64,000 bases of DNA from Virgibacillus sp. SK37 (GTDB lineage Bacteria > Bacillota > Bacilli > Bacillales > Amphibacillaceae). The translations under genes were made by a program, and so were the position numbers. Each line of letters begins with the position of its first letter. Position 1 is the stretch's first letter. Shown here piece by piece: positions 24,597-34,813 of the stretch. The stretch lies in contig NZ_CP007161.1 of assembly GCF_000725285.1 (NCBI RefSeq), forward strand, positions 3,386,213-3,450,212, written 5' to 3'. The notes below the pieces were generated by a model, which saw only the letters and a program-made list of their open reading frames with translations, was not told the DNA's origin and searched no databases.

Positions 24597-26339
24597 TCAT
24601 CTTTTTGTTCTAATTTGCTCAATCATTTCGTCCATGGCATGCTTAATCAAGGTTAGTTTTCTTTCACTATCTTGTTTTGATTCTCCACAAACACCGTAAT
24701 AATATTTAATTTTAGGTTCTGTACCAGATGGACGGAGGCATACCCAACATTCGCCTTCCAATATCAGTTTTATCATATTCTCCTTTGGCAGTTGAATTGT
24801 TTCAGCTTCTGCTTTGCTCGTTAGAAATTTCCTTTCACTTTGTAAGTAATCCTCTGCCACTTCTACTTTAAGGTCAGCAATTTTCGTTATTGGGTTATTT
24901 CGAACAGCTTCCATAATTGCTGCAATTTGCTCCGTACCTTCTTTCCCTTTTAATGTGAGAGAAGACATCCCTTCCATATAGTAGCCGTGTTCTTCATACA
25001 ATACCTCTAAGGCTTCCAACAATGTTTTACCTTTTCCATTCCAATAATATGCCATTTCACTAGCCATTACCGCTGCCTGTACAGCATCTTTATCTCGCAC
25101 AAAGGTGCTGATCAAATAGCCATAGCTCTCTTCATAGCCAAATACAAAGGTTTCACCCGTGGCATCAAATTGATGGATCTTTTCACCAATATATTTAAAT
25201 CCTGTCAATGTATTTATTGTTTTAACATTGTACGCATCTGCAATCGCGCGGCCAAGCTCTGAAGTGACAACTGTTTTAATCATACGTGCACTTTTTAACA
25301 CCATCGGATCACTGTGGGATAAAATATAATCAAGCATGAGAGCTCCGAGTTGATTTCCGGTCAAAACCTGATAATCGCCTGATTTATTTTTAACTGCCAC
25401 ACCTAGTCGATCAGCATCGGGATCAGTACCAAGTAGTATTGCCGCATCTGTTTTTTCCCCTTGTTCAATTGCCATAGTGAACGCTTGGTGTTCCTCCGGA
25501 TTTGGAGAAGCTACAGTTGAGAATTCCGGGTCAGGTTTTGCCTGTTCTTTCACAACCTCCACATTGTTGAAGTTCAATTGTTCCAAGCCGCTCATCACAA
25601 GATCATGTGCTGTGCCATGTAGCGGTGTAAACACAATACGGAGATCTTTCTCCTTCTTTCGCGCTTCTTCATCCAATTTGGTAATGGACTGAAGTCTCTC
25701 TAAGTAACCGTGGTCCACTTCCTGGCCTACCCAATTTAGCAGTTCTTTTTGTTCCAATTCGCTTCTTTCCATTACAGGAACAAGTAGCTCATCTTCCGTA
25801 TTCTGAATATAAGAAACAATATCAGCAGCCTGGTCTGGTGTGATTTGCCCCCCGTCTTCATTGTATACCTTAAAACCGTTGTATTCAGGTGGGTTATGAC
25901 TTGCCGTTATCATTATCCCGGCTACAGTTCCTAAGTAACGTACAGCATAGGAAAGTAGTGGAGTCGGCCTTAATGATTCAAATACATATGCTTTAATCCC
26001 ATAAGAACCCAATACTTTTGCTGCTTCCACTGCAAATTCCTGAGACATATAACGTGAATCATACGCTACTACCACACCACGGTCTTTAACGTTCACTGTG
26101 TTTTCAAGAATATAATTAGCCAACCCGTTAACAGCTTTACGAATGGTATAAATATTCATTCGGTTTATACCAGGCCCAAGTACGCCTCTCATTCCACCTG
26201 TACCAAATGTTAATTCCTTATAAAACGCATCTTCTAATGCTTCATGATCATCTTTTAATTCTTCTAAATTTTCTTTGAGTGCAGGATCAAGATTTTGATA
26301 TCCGAGCCATTTCTCATACACCTTTTGCCAACTAGTCAT
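24597..26339 (-). CDS. pgcA: phospho-sugar mutase, alpha-phosphoglucomutase PgcA
   Basis: This 580-residue enzyme of the alpha-D-phosphohexomutase family interconverts glucose-6-P and glucose-1-P for UDP-glucose and glycolipid anchor synthesis. Seen are the phosphoserine loop in TASHNPPEYNGFKVY (about 145-159), the magnesium loop GTDPDADRLGVAV, the sugar loop GYEESYGYL and the phosphate loop RPSGTEPKIKYY. Length and order match PgcA (YhxB) of B. subtilis. It is monocistronic and no regulatory element is obvious. Confidence 0.94.
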   Translation of the reverse strand: MTSWQKVYEKWLGYQNLDPALKENLEELKDDHEALEDAFYKELTFGTGGMRGVLGPGINRMNIYTIRKAVNGLANYILENTVNVKDRGVVVAYDSRYMSQEFAVEAAKVLGSYGIKAYVFESLRPTPLLSYAVRYLGTVAGIMITASHNPPEYNGFKVYNEDGGQITPDQAADIVSYIQNTEDELLVPVMERSELEQKELLNWVGQEVDHGYLERLQSITKLDEEARKKEKDLRIVFTPLHGTAHDLVMSGLEQLNFNNVEVVKEQAKPDPEFSTVASPNPEEHQAFTMAIEQGEKTDAAILLGTDPDADRLGVAVKNKSGDYQVLTGNQLGALMLDYILSHSDPMVLKSARMIKTVVTSELGRAIADAYNVKTINTLTGFKYIGEKIHQFDATGETFVFGYEESYGYLISTFVRDKDAVQAAVMASEMAYYWNGKGKTLLEALEVLYEEHGYYMEGMSSLTLKGKEGTEQIAAIMEAVRNNPITKIADLKVEVAEDYLQSERKFLTSKAEAETIQLPKENMIKLILEGECWVCLRPSGTEPKIKYYYGVCGESKQDSERKLTLIKHAMDEMIEQIRTKR

Positions 26340-26522
26340 TCTAGTACCTCCACAACTATGTATATATGGTCAAATTCTAGCATATTTCCATATAATATTC
26401 TATATAATGGGGTAGTTTAGGTTTTTTTATTGAAGGATATAATAAGAATACTTCCTATAATGAAGATTTAACGTTAAAATAATAATGAAGATTAACTATG
26501 GTTATGAAAGTTGGGGGTAAAT

Positions 26523-27605
26523 GTGGCAAACAAACGCTGGTTTCAAATACTAGTATTCTTTGTATTAGTTTTCCTATTAATATGGCTCATTTCTAAAACG
26601 GAATTTATTTTTACACCCGTTTTTCAATATCTTGGTGCGGTAGCATTTCCTATAGTGGGAGCTGGAATTTTATACTATTTGTCGAAACCACTTATGCACC
26701 TGTTTGAACGACTTAAAATTAATCGGATTTTTTCGATTGTACTTGTTTTCCTGGTTATTATTCTGCTTGTCTATTTGTTTATTAATTACATTGCTCCAAT
26801 TGCGCAGACACAGTTTAATAATTTAATTGACAACATACCCGGTATGGTGGGAATGATAGAAGATTTTATTACATATTGGCAGAATAACTATACTGCTCTT
26901 CCAGACCAAGTGTTAGAGGCAGTACAAGACTTCACGGATAATATTCAAGCCTATGTAGAAAACATTTTGAATTCCGTATTTGGTTTTATTAGTCAGCTTA
27001 TTGGAATTTTAACAGGACTTATTTTAGTACCTTTCTTCCTCTTTTTCATGCTGAAGGATGGGGATAAATTGGTACCATTTGTAACGAGAATTTTTTCACC
27101 AAAAAAGGCATCCAATATTAAGAGTTTGCTTGGAAAAATTGATGATACGTTAACAGCGTTTATTCAAGGACAGCTTATTGTCAGCTTTGCTGTTGGTGTG
27201 TTGCTGTTCATTGGGTATTTAATTATTGGACTGAAATATTCATTAACACTTGCGTTGTTTGGTATGCTAATGAATGTTATCCCATTCCTGGGGCCGTTTA
27301 TTGCTGTAGTACCTGCGTTAATTGTTGGCGCTATTCAGGAACCGATCATGATACTTTGGGTAGCAATTGTCATGGTAGCCGCCCAGCAAATTGAGAGTAA
27401 CTTAATCTCTCCAAATGTTATGGGGCGGGCACTTGATCTTCACCCATTAACTGTAATCACCGTAATTCTTGCTGCTGGCAGTATTGCAGGATTTCTTGGA
27501 ATTCTCTTCGCAGTTCCATTTTATGCAGTAGCTAAAACAATCATTGTGCATTTTTACCACACCTACCAGGATACAAAAAAAGATAAAAATGATGCATTAA
27601 TCTAA
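26523..27605 (+). CDS. AI-2E family transporter
   Basis: This 360-residue membrane protein of the AI-2E exporter superfamily has about eight helices. The conserved block FGMLMNVIPFLGPFIAVVPA (about 248-267) and the motif HPLTVITVILAAG are typical. Members export autoinducer-2 or act as Na+(Li+)/H+ antiporters, so the substrate is open; in a halophile the latter is plausible. The frame opens at TTG 26511, but GGGGGT is spaced for GTG at 26523. It is followed by a strong terminator. Confidence 0.82.
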   Translation: MANKRWFQILVFFVLVFLLIWLISKTEFIFTPVFQYLGAVAFPIVGAGILYYLSKPLMHLFERLKINRIFSIVLVFLVIILLVYLFINYIAPIAQTQFNNLIDNIPGMVGMIEDFITYWQNNYTALPDQVLEAVQDFTDNIQAYVENILNSVFGFISQLIGILTGLILVPFFLFFMLKDGDKLVPFVTRIFSPKKASNIKSLLGKIDDTLTAFIQGQLIVSFAVGVLLFIGYLIIGLKYSLTLALFGMLMNVIPFLGPFIAVVPALIVGAIQEPIMILWVAIVMVAAQQIESNLISPNVMGRALDLHPLTVITVILAAGSIAGFLGILFAVPFYAVAKTIIVHFYHTYQDTKKDKNDALI

Positions 27606-27606
27606 G

Positions 27607-27645
27607 AAAAAGGCTGGGACAACTTAGTTGTGTCCCAGCCTTTTT
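27607..27645. terminator. bidirectional terminator
   Basis: AAAAAGGCTGGGACAA and its near-perfect partner ending CCCAGCCTTTTT serve the AI-2E gene and the convergent acetyltransferase gene. Confidence 0.93.
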
Positions 27646-27653
27646 CTCTCCTA

Positions 27654-28490
27654 TTATTCCATGGAGTAAACAGTAGATGAACCCACTTCATAGTACCCAA
27701 TCATTTGATATATATGATTTGAAGTACTATTTGATTTATCTGTATACAAACTGCAAAACTGATAACCCTCTTCAAGGAATTGAGTACTTAAGGACGCCAC
27801 AAGATCTGTAGCATACCCATTTCTTTTATAAGCATCTGGTGTGTAAACAGCATTAATCGTAGCCCCATGCTTAGTTGTACGAGATCTGTTAGCCATCGAT
27901 ACAAATCTACCGTTTTTCTTCCAAAGATAAGCAGATTGATTTTTTATAAAGCTTCTTGCAAGTGTCTCCGCATAAGACTTTGTAATGTCCTCATTCGCTT
28001 CCTGTCCAAAGCAAATAAGCCACTTTACAAGTAAATTATATTGCTTTTCAGTGGCAGGTACTAACATACCTCCAGAAATAGGAGTGATTTTGACCTCGTC
28101 CAGTTGATAAATTAATTCGTTCATGTGGATGTTTGCCTTTTTGCCTGTAATGGCCTCCCATTCTTTAACAAAATAAGATGCATACAGATCCGGCCCTAAG
28201 ACTCCTGGGATGTCCATATCTGTATTGTTAAGAAATCTCACTATCTCTTGTACTACACTTTTATCTACGTTTTCCACATCTGCTAAAATCCAGTTATGGG
28301 GAGGTGTTTGCATAAAAGCATAAATTGCTCCTTTATCGTTCTCTACTAATCCAAGGTGGCAATCTGACCTGTTTTTCAAGATCCGATCAATTAACCCAAG
28401 CATTAAGTTGTTACAAGCTTCTTTATGTAGTAATAAGGATTCCACCTTTTTCGCATACTCTCTTACGGATGTTATGAACCTAATTTCCAC
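27654..28490 (-). CDS. GNAT family N-acetyltransferase
   Basis: This 278-residue protein has its GNAT fold in the C-terminal half. The acetyl-CoA loop is YKRNGYATDLVASL (about 219-232), followed by CSLYTDKSNSTSNHIYQMIG and YEVGSS, the usual last strands. The N-terminal 130 residues resemble the unannotated half of two-lobed GNAT proteins. The substrate is unknown. The start is GTG, with GGGGGATT at proper spacing. Confidence 0.82.
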   Translation of the reverse strand: MEIRFITSVREYAKKVESLLLHKEACNNLMLGLIDRILKNRSDCHLGLVENDKGAIYAFMQTPPHNWILADVENVDKSVVQEIVRFLNNTDMDIPGVLGPDLYASYFVKEWEAITGKKANIHMNELIYQLDEVKITPISGGMLVPATEKQYNLLVKWLICFGQEANEDITKSYAETLARSFIKNQSAYLWKKNGRFVSMANRSRTTKHGATINAVYTPDAYKRNGYATDLVASLSTQFLEEGYQFCSLYTDKSNSTSNHIYQMIGYYEVGSSTVYSME

Positions 28491-28593
28491 TTAATCCCCC
28501 CTGTATTTATAACCTGTATTTATATAATGGTAACCGATATTCTTGTTTTGTAAAGGGAATTTCAGCTAAACTAAAAGCAGAGGTGATCAACGA

Positions 28594-28773
28594 ATGACAA
28601 AAAAAGAATTGGAAGCTAAATTAGATGAATTAAAATCTGATTATGTAAGAATCCAAAGCGATATGGATAAATTAGAATACGTCCGTGGGAGAGTTTCTTC
28701 CGCAGAAGCACAGTTAATTCGCCTGGAGGGTGAAATCTCAGAAATCAACAAAAAGCTTGAAGCGTACGAGTAA
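28594..28773 (+). CDS. small coiled-coil protein, SE1832-like
   Basis: This 59-residue, highly charged helical protein starts MTKKELEAKLDELKSDYVRI and ends EISEINKKLEAYE, with heptad spacing of Leu/Ile throughout. I recognise a likeness to the small SE1832 family of bacilli and staphylococci, of unknown function. AGAGGTG precedes the ATG at good spacing. It is followed by a strong terminator shared with the convergent antiporter gene. Confidence 0.72.
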   Translation: MTKKELEAKLDELKSDYVRIQSDMDKLEYVRGRVSSAEAQLIRLEGEISEINKKLEAYE

Positions 28774-28789
28774 CATAATAAACCTAAAT

Positions 28790-28822
28790 AAAAAGTGAAG
28801 CCTGTGATGGCTTCACTTTTTA
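28790..28822. terminator. bidirectional terminator
   Basis: Perfect arms AAAAAGTGAAGCC and GGCTTCACTTTTT. The stop codon of the antiporter gene (TGA, 28813-28815) lies inside the stem. Confidence 0.93.
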
Positions 28823-30678
28823 TTATTTCCATTTATGCTATTACGCTGATTTTCCAGTTTTGCTTCTATTTTTGCCTTTTCCTTATTTGGAGGTGTAAGG
28901 CTTATAATTGTATCTCCGACAGATGGAACTGTGCGCATTTCTTCTGAATAGAATTTCAACTGTCCTGATGGCTTAATTAAGTACAGAAATACAGTGGAAT
29001 TATCTTTATCAGCTACATATTGCTTATAGTTGTACTGTGAAGTTAATGTCGTCTGTCTAAACACATAACCACCTGAAAGTTTATCATTTAAGTCGTCCAT
29101 AGTGAACTTTTTATCAAACAAAATTCTACCTCCAACTTTAGAGACGATTTCCGTTGAATTGTTGACTTCAGAATGTGTGTATGGACTGATTTTAAATACA
29201 TTCGTTCTACCGTATTCAGGCATAAACGTCGTACATACTAATGCATTGTAGGCATGGTCATCTGTCATAGCAATCATATATTCATATGGAATAGTATCCA
29301 GATTATATTCTGTCTGTTCAGAAAGAATATTCCCATGATAGAAGTTAATTCCAGATTCCCTTACAGCCCTTAGCCGCTCCCAAGAAGAATCTACAATAAT
29401 CACTGGAATCTTCACCTTTGTAAGTGTCTTAGCAAGCTCCACTGTAAAACGATTCGCACCAATTATTAACGTGCCTGGTCTTCCTTCCATGGAGAGATGA
29501 AGTTTCTTAGATAACCACCCAATAGAAAAACCATGAGCTATTACCGTAAAGAATACAAGCCCAAAGGTGAGTGTGGTTAGAATTTCAGCATCTTCGTAGC
29601 CCGCAGACTGAAGAATGGAAGCAAAGTATCCCGAAACTGTCAAAGCAACAATTCCACGTGGTGCTATCCAACCAACTAATACTTTTTCATTAAAGGACAT
29701 CCCAGTTCCTATAGTGGACAGGAAAATAGATAGTGGTCGAACAATGAACATCATTAATAAAACATATCCTATAATACGTGGACTAAAAATCTGTAGTAGT
29801 GTTTCTACTTGTAGAGATGCAGTCAACATAATAAAAATGGTAGAAATAAGAAGTATGGAGATGTTCTCCTTAAAGTGTCGCATATCTGATATGGAACTAA
29901 TTCCCATATTGGCCAATGTAATTCCCATTGCAGTTACAGATAAAAGCCCTGTTTCATGCATGATTTCATCCGCACCTGTAAAACATAGAATAACGACAAT
30001 GACTACAGCGGGAGACTTTAGAAATTCCGGTATATGCCCTGTTTCAAACATCCAGCCAATTCCTCTACCACATGCCCAGCCAAAAATCACGGCAAATAGG
30101 GATGCTGTAAAGAAGAGAACCAATTTCGTTCCACTTGGGTCTGTTGCTGTCATAAAGGAAATAATCTCAAAGGCGAAGACTGCAAGCAGTGCACCAATAG
30201 GATCTACAATAATTCCTTCCCATTTAAGTATCTTGGCAGGTCTTGCTCTTAATTTGGACTGTCGCAATAACGGCATAATTACTGTTGGCCCTGTAACAAT
30301 AAACAAGGCACCTATTATGAAGGCAACTGCCCATGAAAGACCAGCAATATAATGAGCTGTTAGAGATCCTAGGATCCAGGCAATAAAAGCACCTACAGTA
30401 GAGATACGAAAAACTGGCTTACCAAGACCACGAATCTCTTTAAAACTTAAATTCAAGCTTCCTTCAAATAAGATAATCGCCACTGCAACCGATATAATTG
30501 GATTATATAAATCACCAAAATCTTCTTCCGGGTTAAGGATACCAAGAATTGGCCCTGCCAGAAGGCCGGTGATGGACATGACAACAATTGCAGGCATCCG
30601 ATAACGCCATGCTATCCATTGGGAGCCTATCCCCAAAAGACCGATGAGCATAACTTCAAACAAAAGAGATGGTACCAT
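28813..30678 (-). CDS. CPA1-type cation:proton antiporter with TrkA domain
   Basis: This 621-residue protein has about 12 N-terminal helices of the Na+/H+ exchanger domain. Motifs include ILFEGSLNLSFKEIRG, FIVTGPTVIMPLLRQS and EGIIVDPIGALLAVFAFE with the ion-binding Asp. From about residue 405 there is a cytosolic Rossmann domain (TLIIGANRFTVELAKTL), TrkA-N like, and a C-terminal TrkA-C-like part (VPSVGDTIISLTPP). Such antiporters exchange Na+ or K+ for H+ and are gated by nucleotide or c-di-AMP; ion choice cannot be read here. AGGGGG precedes the ATG. Confidence 0.88.
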   Translation of the reverse strand: MVPSLLFEVMLIGLLGIGSQWIAWRYRMPAIVVMSITGLLAGPILGILNPEEDFGDLYNPIISVAVAIILFEGSLNLSFKEIRGLGKPVFRISTVGAFIAWILGSLTAHYIAGLSWAVAFIIGALFIVTGPTVIMPLLRQSKLRARPAKILKWEGIIVDPIGALLAVFAFEIISFMTATDPSGTKLVLFFTASLFAVIFGWACGRGIGWMFETGHIPEFLKSPAVVIVVILCFTGADEIMHETGLLSVTAMGITLANMGISSISDMRHFKENISILLISTIFIMLTASLQVETLLQIFSPRIIGYVLLMMFIVRPLSIFLSTIGTGMSFNEKVLVGWIAPRGIVALTVSGYFASILQSAGYEDAEILTTLTFGLVFFTVIAHGFSIGWLSKKLHLSMEGRPGTLIIGANRFTVELAKTLTKVKIPVIIVDSSWERLRAVRESGINFYHGNILSEQTEYNLDTIPYEYMIAMTDDHAYNALVCTTFMPEYGRTNVFKISPYTHSEVNNSTEIVSKVGGRILFDKKFTMDDLNDKLSGGYVFRQTTLTSQYNYKQYVADKDNSTVFLYLIKPSGQLKFYSEEMRTVPSVGDTIISLTPPNKEKAKIEAKLENQRNSINGNNKK

Positions 30679-30866
30679 ATCATACCCCCTATGAAACTAA
30701 ATATAAAGTCATTCTATATGTGGAAGGGGAAATTGTAAACAAATTACTCCACATCTTTTCATTAAATAAATGTTAAAGCTACTTTATTTCACTTAAATCA
30801 GCAATATACCTATTTCCCCCTTTAATAAGTTGTCACAAAGATGTTAGATAATAATTTCAGAGAAGA

Positions 30867-30896
30867 TTGACAGCTTATGTCACTTACTGTTACTAT
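30867..30896 (+). promoter_or_regulatory. candidate sigma-A promoter of brnQ
   Basis: TTGACA (30867-30872), an 18-base spacer and TACTAT (30891-30896). The -35 box is perfect and the -10 box agrees at 4 of 6. It is the only recognisable signal in the 333-base gap 30679-31011; no T-box specifier or antiterminator pattern was seen. Confidence 0.5.
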
Positions 30897-31011
30897 AAGT
30901 TTCGCTTCGGTTTATTATTTCTGAACACTTTAACTTTTTTGTTTTCTGATAATATAGAAAATGATGCTAATTGAATGTATTTGCTATTACACGCAGGAGG
31001 CGTACATTACT

Positions 31012-32316
31012 ATGAATAAAGATGTTTTTATTATTGGGTTTATGTTATTCGCACTATTCTTCGGAGCAGGGAATTTAATATATCCACCTGTACTGGGAAT
31101 GGAAGCAGGCACTTCCTACCCGGGAGCCATCATAGGATTTGTTATTACAGGAGTCGGTCTTCCTATTCTGGCAGTTACAGCAATTGCATTTGTTAAAAAC
31201 GATGCCAGAGAATTAGCGAACCGGGTGCATCCTACTTTTGGGATTATATTTACTTCTGTTATTTATTTAGCTATCGGTCCATTTTTCGGTATTCCACGTG
31301 CAGCAACTGTTGGCTTTGAAATGAGCGTGGAACCATTTTTAAATAGTGATACCTCATCTATTGCATTATTACTATTTACAAGTATTTTCTTTTTATTCGT
31401 ATACATTGTCTGTTTAAACCCTTCCAAAATGGTTGATCGTATCGGTCAGTACTTGACACCAATACTACTTATTTCCATTGTCGGGTTAATTGTTGGTGGC
31501 TTCTTTCTGTTAGATTCACCACAAGCTTCTCCAATTAACAAATATCAAGAATCTCCTCTATTTACTGGTTTTGTGGAGGGTTACCTAACAATGGATGCTA
31601 TTGCAGCATTAGCATTTGGGATTATTGTGGTAAATGCCTTTAAGGAACGTGGGGTAGAAAACAGAAGCGATCTGGTACAAGCTACTTTAAAAGCTGGTGC
31701 AATTACCGGTATTGGTCTGATCGCCGTGTATTCTTCCATCGGATGGATTGGCACAAAAATGGCGAACAGTGCTACCTACACGAATGGCGGGGAAATTCTT
31801 TCTGCAGCTGCTAACTCTATGTTTGGTACACTTGGAGCTCTACTGCTTGGTGTTATTGTAACCCTTGCTTGTTTCACTACTTCCGTAGGGCTTATTGTAG
31901 CGTGTGGTCAGTTTTTCGCAAAAATAACACCTATTTCTTATCAATGGCTTGTACTTATAATAACTATAGGAAGTTTTCTAATTGCTAATCAGGGACTGAA
32001 CACGATCATCAGCATCTCTGTGCCTGTATTGGTATTCCTTTATCCAATTGCGATCGTATTAATTTTACTTACATTTTTACACAAGTTATTTCATGGCAAC
32101 CAAGGTGTCTATCGAATTAGTATCCTATTTACTGCTATTGTCAGTCTTTACGACGGAATGGCGGAATTTGGATTCGATATGTCTGCAATTACCCCAATAA
32201 TGGAAAAACTACCTTTCTTTCAAATTGGACTAGGATGGCTGCTTCCTGCGATAATTGGTGGTATCATCGGCTATTTGCTAACAAAGAATCCATCTAAACC
32301 CTCCATAGAAAGCTGA
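31012..32316 (+). CDS. brnQ: branched-chain amino acid:cation symporter BrnQ
   Basis: This 434-residue transporter of the LIVCS family has about 12 helices. The opening MNKDVFIIGFMLFALFFGAG followed by NLIYPP is the family signature. It imports Leu, Ile and Val with Na+ or H+. A longer frame begins at 30961, but AGGAGG lies 11 bases before the ATG at 31012, and the 17 upstream residues (ECICYYTQEAYIT) do not fit the family. It is a single gene; the terminator stem includes its stop codon. Confidence 0.9.
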   Translation: MNKDVFIIGFMLFALFFGAGNLIYPPVLGMEAGTSYPGAIIGFVITGVGLPILAVTAIAFVKNDARELANRVHPTFGIIFTSVIYLAIGPFFGIPRAATVGFEMSVEPFLNSDTSSIALLLFTSIFFLFVYIVCLNPSKMVDRIGQYLTPILLISIVGLIVGGFFLLDSPQASPINKYQESPLFTGFVEGYLTMDAIAALAFGIIVVNAFKERGVENRSDLVQATLKAGAITGIGLIAVYSSIGWIGTKMANSATYTNGGEILSAAANSMFGTLGALLLGVIVTLACFTTSVGLIVACGQFFAKITPISYQWLVLIITIGSFLIANQGLNTIISISVPVLVFLYPIAIVLILLTFLHKLFHGNQGVYRISILFTAIVSLYDGMAEFGFDMSAITPIMEKLPFFQIGLGWLLPAIIGGIIGYLLTKNPSKPSIES

Positions 32317-32342
32317 GCATACGTTCAGCTTTCTATATTTTT
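32306..32342 (+). terminator. brnQ terminator including the stop codon
   Basis: TAGAAAGCTGA and TCAGCTTTCTA are perfect 11-base arms followed by a T-rich stretch. The brnQ stop TGA (32314-32316) is the end of the 5' arm. Confidence 0.85.
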
Positions 32343-32597
32343 ACATTAAAATAAAAAAAATAAAAGCTCCGTGTTGATGTACTCACTCTCCAAAGGGAAT
32401 CTCCTCACCCAATAAGCGCCTGCGCTATAAAAACATCTGATATGTAAAACAATTATTCAAATACTCCACAGTAGTGAATTATCCATAAACCAACACTCAC
32501 ATGGTAAATAGCCACATTTACAGTTTATTTCACGATAACTTAATGCTCATAAACGATGAAAATATGATAGGATAAGAAATGATAAAGGGGTGCAAAA

Positions 32598-34733
32598 ATG
32601 TCTACGAAAGAAGAAAAAATACTGCAAACATATTTTGGCTATGAAACGTTTCGCCCTGGCCAAATGGAAACAATTAATCATATTTTACAAATGAATAACA
32701 CACTTGCCGTTATGCCCACAGGCGGAGGTAAATCACTTTGTTATCAAATCCCCGGGCTATCTTTAAACGGAACTGCAATTATTATTTCTCCATTAATTTC
32801 CCTAATGAAGGATCAAGTAGATGCTTTACAATCCCTAGGTATTTCAGCTACTTACATAAATAGTTCACTTTCGTCAGCAGAACAGCAAACAAGATTACAA
32901 GATATTTCTGCAGGCAGATATAAATTTGTGTATGTGGCCCCAGAGCGTTTTGACTCCGGGTACTTTATTAATGTAGTAAAACGAATTAAATTATCACTTG
33001 TAGCTTTTGACGAAGCCCACTGTATCTCCCAATGGGGCCATGACTTCAGACCAAGCTATCGGTCTATTGTTCCTAACCTGCAAAAGCTGAATAATATCCC
33101 GGTTTTTGTTGCCTTAACTGCTACAGCAACAGAGGAAGTTATTTCTGATATACAACAATTATTGCATATTAACCATGTTATAAATACGGGTTTTGAAAGA
33201 GAGAATCTGTCTTTTCATGTAGTCAAGGGAAAAGACAAAGCAACCTATGTACGTTCATTTATTGATGAGCATAAAGAAGAGTCCGGTATTATTTATACAG
33301 CTACTCGTAAGCAAGCGGACAGTTTATTTGACCAACTTACCAGACGAGGAGTAAATGTCGCAAAATACCATGCGGGTTTATCAGAACAGGAACGAAAAGA
33401 GGCTCAATCTGCTTTTATCCATGATGAAAAGAGTATTATGGTTGCAACGAATGCATTTGGTATGGGGATTGACAAATCTAATGTGCGTTATGTAATTCAC
33501 TATGCCATGCCGATGAATATAGAATCCTACTATCAGGAAGCCGGCAGAGCAGGCCGGGATGGTGAACATAGTGACTGTATTCTTCTCTTCTCTCCACAGG
33601 ATACCCAATTACAAAAATTCCTTATTGAACAATCATTAATGGAAGAGGGAGCAAAACAAGGTGAATACCGCAAGCTACAGGCAATGATAAATTATTGCCA
33701 TACACATGGATGCTTAACAACCTTTATTCTCGATTATTTTAATGATTCGGTAGAGAAGAAAGCTTGCGGACGTTGCAGTAACTGTGTTGAACGCCAAGAA
33801 AAGAGCGATATAACAGAAGAAGCACAAATGATTCTCTCCTGCATCAAACGTATGGGAGAGAGATTTGGTGTAGGTATGACTGCAAAAGTACTAAAAGGAT
33901 CAAAGGACAAAAAAATAAAAGACTTTCGTTTAGATAAAATATCGACCTACGGTATTTTATCTGCATACACAGAAAAAGAACTTACAGAATGGATTCATTT
34001 TCTTATAGCAGAACATTTAATTTCTACGGAAGAAAGTAGATTCCCAACATTAAAGCTGAATCAAAACTCTGTAGAAGTATTAAAAGGAAAAAGACAGGTT
34101 TGGATGTTCACAACTCCTCTCCCTATTGGAGAAGAGGCGGATTATCAAGAAGATCTTTTTCAAAAATTACGGGAGCTGCGTAAGAGGATTGCTGACGAAA
34201 AAAATGTCCCTCCATATGTACTCTTCTCTGACGCTACTTTAAAAGAATTAAGCCGTTATTTCCCTGTAACGAAAGAGGATATGCTTGCTATTAAAGGAGT
34301 AGGAGAGAAAAAGTATGAACAATTCGGAGAGGCTTTTCTATCGGTTATCCAAGTATGGCGGAAAGACAACCCTGATGTGAAAGAAAAAATAAGGATTGGG
34401 GACACACCAAAACCAAGAGAGAAAAAAATCACGGACGACAGACCAAGTCATATGATTAGCTACCAGTCGTTCCAATCCGGAAAATCCATAAAGGATATTG
34501 CCGTAATTCGGGATATGTCCAAGCAAACAGTAGAAGGACACTTATTTAAAGCATTTCACGAAGGATATCCCATTGCTTGGGGGATCTTCTTTAACGATAA
34601 GGAAGAAGCTGCTGTGTTGAAGGTTTGGAATGAAATGGATGAACCAAAATTAAAGCCGATAAAAGAAGCCTTGCCCGAAGAATATGATTATACTAAAATA
34701 AAGGCAGTGCTTGTGAAGAACGAGATAATGTAA
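32598..34733 (+). CDS. recQ: ATP-dependent DNA helicase RecQ
   Basis: This 711-residue SF2 helicase has the 3'-5' unwinding activity used in recombination repair. Seen are Walker A MPTGGGKSLCYQIP (about 39-52), the box FDEAHCISQWGHDFRPSY, motif VI region YYQEAGRAGRDG, the zinc cysteines of RQC in CGRCSNCVERQE and an HRDC domain around FQKLRELRKRIADEKNVPPY. A C-terminal helix-turn-helix (HTH_40 type) is at SGKSIKDIAVIRDMSKQTVE. The domain set is that of the long RecQ of bacilli, distinct from RecS. AAAGGGG precedes the ATG. Confidence 0.94.
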   Translation: MSTKEEKILQTYFGYETFRPGQMETINHILQMNNTLAVMPTGGGKSLCYQIPGLSLNGTAIIISPLISLMKDQVDALQSLGISATYINSSLSSAEQQTRLQDISAGRYKFVYVAPERFDSGYFINVVKRIKLSLVAFDEAHCISQWGHDFRPSYRSIVPNLQKLNNIPVFVALTATATEEVISDIQQLLHINHVINTGFERENLSFHVVKGKDKATYVRSFIDEHKEESGIIYTATRKQADSLFDQLTRRGVNVAKYHAGLSEQERKEAQSAFIHDEKSIMVATNAFGMGIDKSNVRYVIHYAMPMNIESYYQEAGRAGRDGEHSDCILLFSPQDTQLQKFLIEQSLMEEGAKQGEYRKLQAMINYCHTHGCLTTFILDYFNDSVEKKACGRCSNCVERQEKSDITEEAQMILSCIKRMGERFGVGMTAKVLKGSKDKKIKDFRLDKISTYGILSAYTEKELTEWIHFLIAEHLISTEESRFPTLKLNQNSVEVLKGKRQVWMFTTPLPIGEEADYQEDLFQKLRELRKRIADEKNVPPYVLFSDATLKELSRYFPVTKEDMLAIKGVGEKKYEQFGEAFLSVIQVWRKDNPDVKEKIRIGDTPKPREKKITDDRPSHMISYQSFQSGKSIKDIAVIRDMSKQTVEGHLFKAFHEGYPIAWGIFFNDKEEAAVLKVWNEMDEPKLKPIKEALPEEYDYTKIKAVLVKNEIM

Positions 34734-34762
34734 TTAAACAAGATCATCAATATAAGTATAAG

Positions 34763-34806
34763 AAAACCCACACGACTGGTATTTCAACTGTTCGTGTGGG
34801 TTTTTT
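34763..34806. terminator. bidirectional terminator recQ / ampS
   Basis: AAAACCCACACGA and TCGTGTGGGTTTT with a longer partly paired loop, between the convergent genes. Confidence 0.92.
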
Positions 34807-34813
34807 AATAAAA

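Noticed and set aside
30679-31011. T-box riboswitch before brnQ
   Set aside because: No AGGGTGGNACCGCG-type T-box, no specifier stem and no leader terminator is present; only a candidate promoter.
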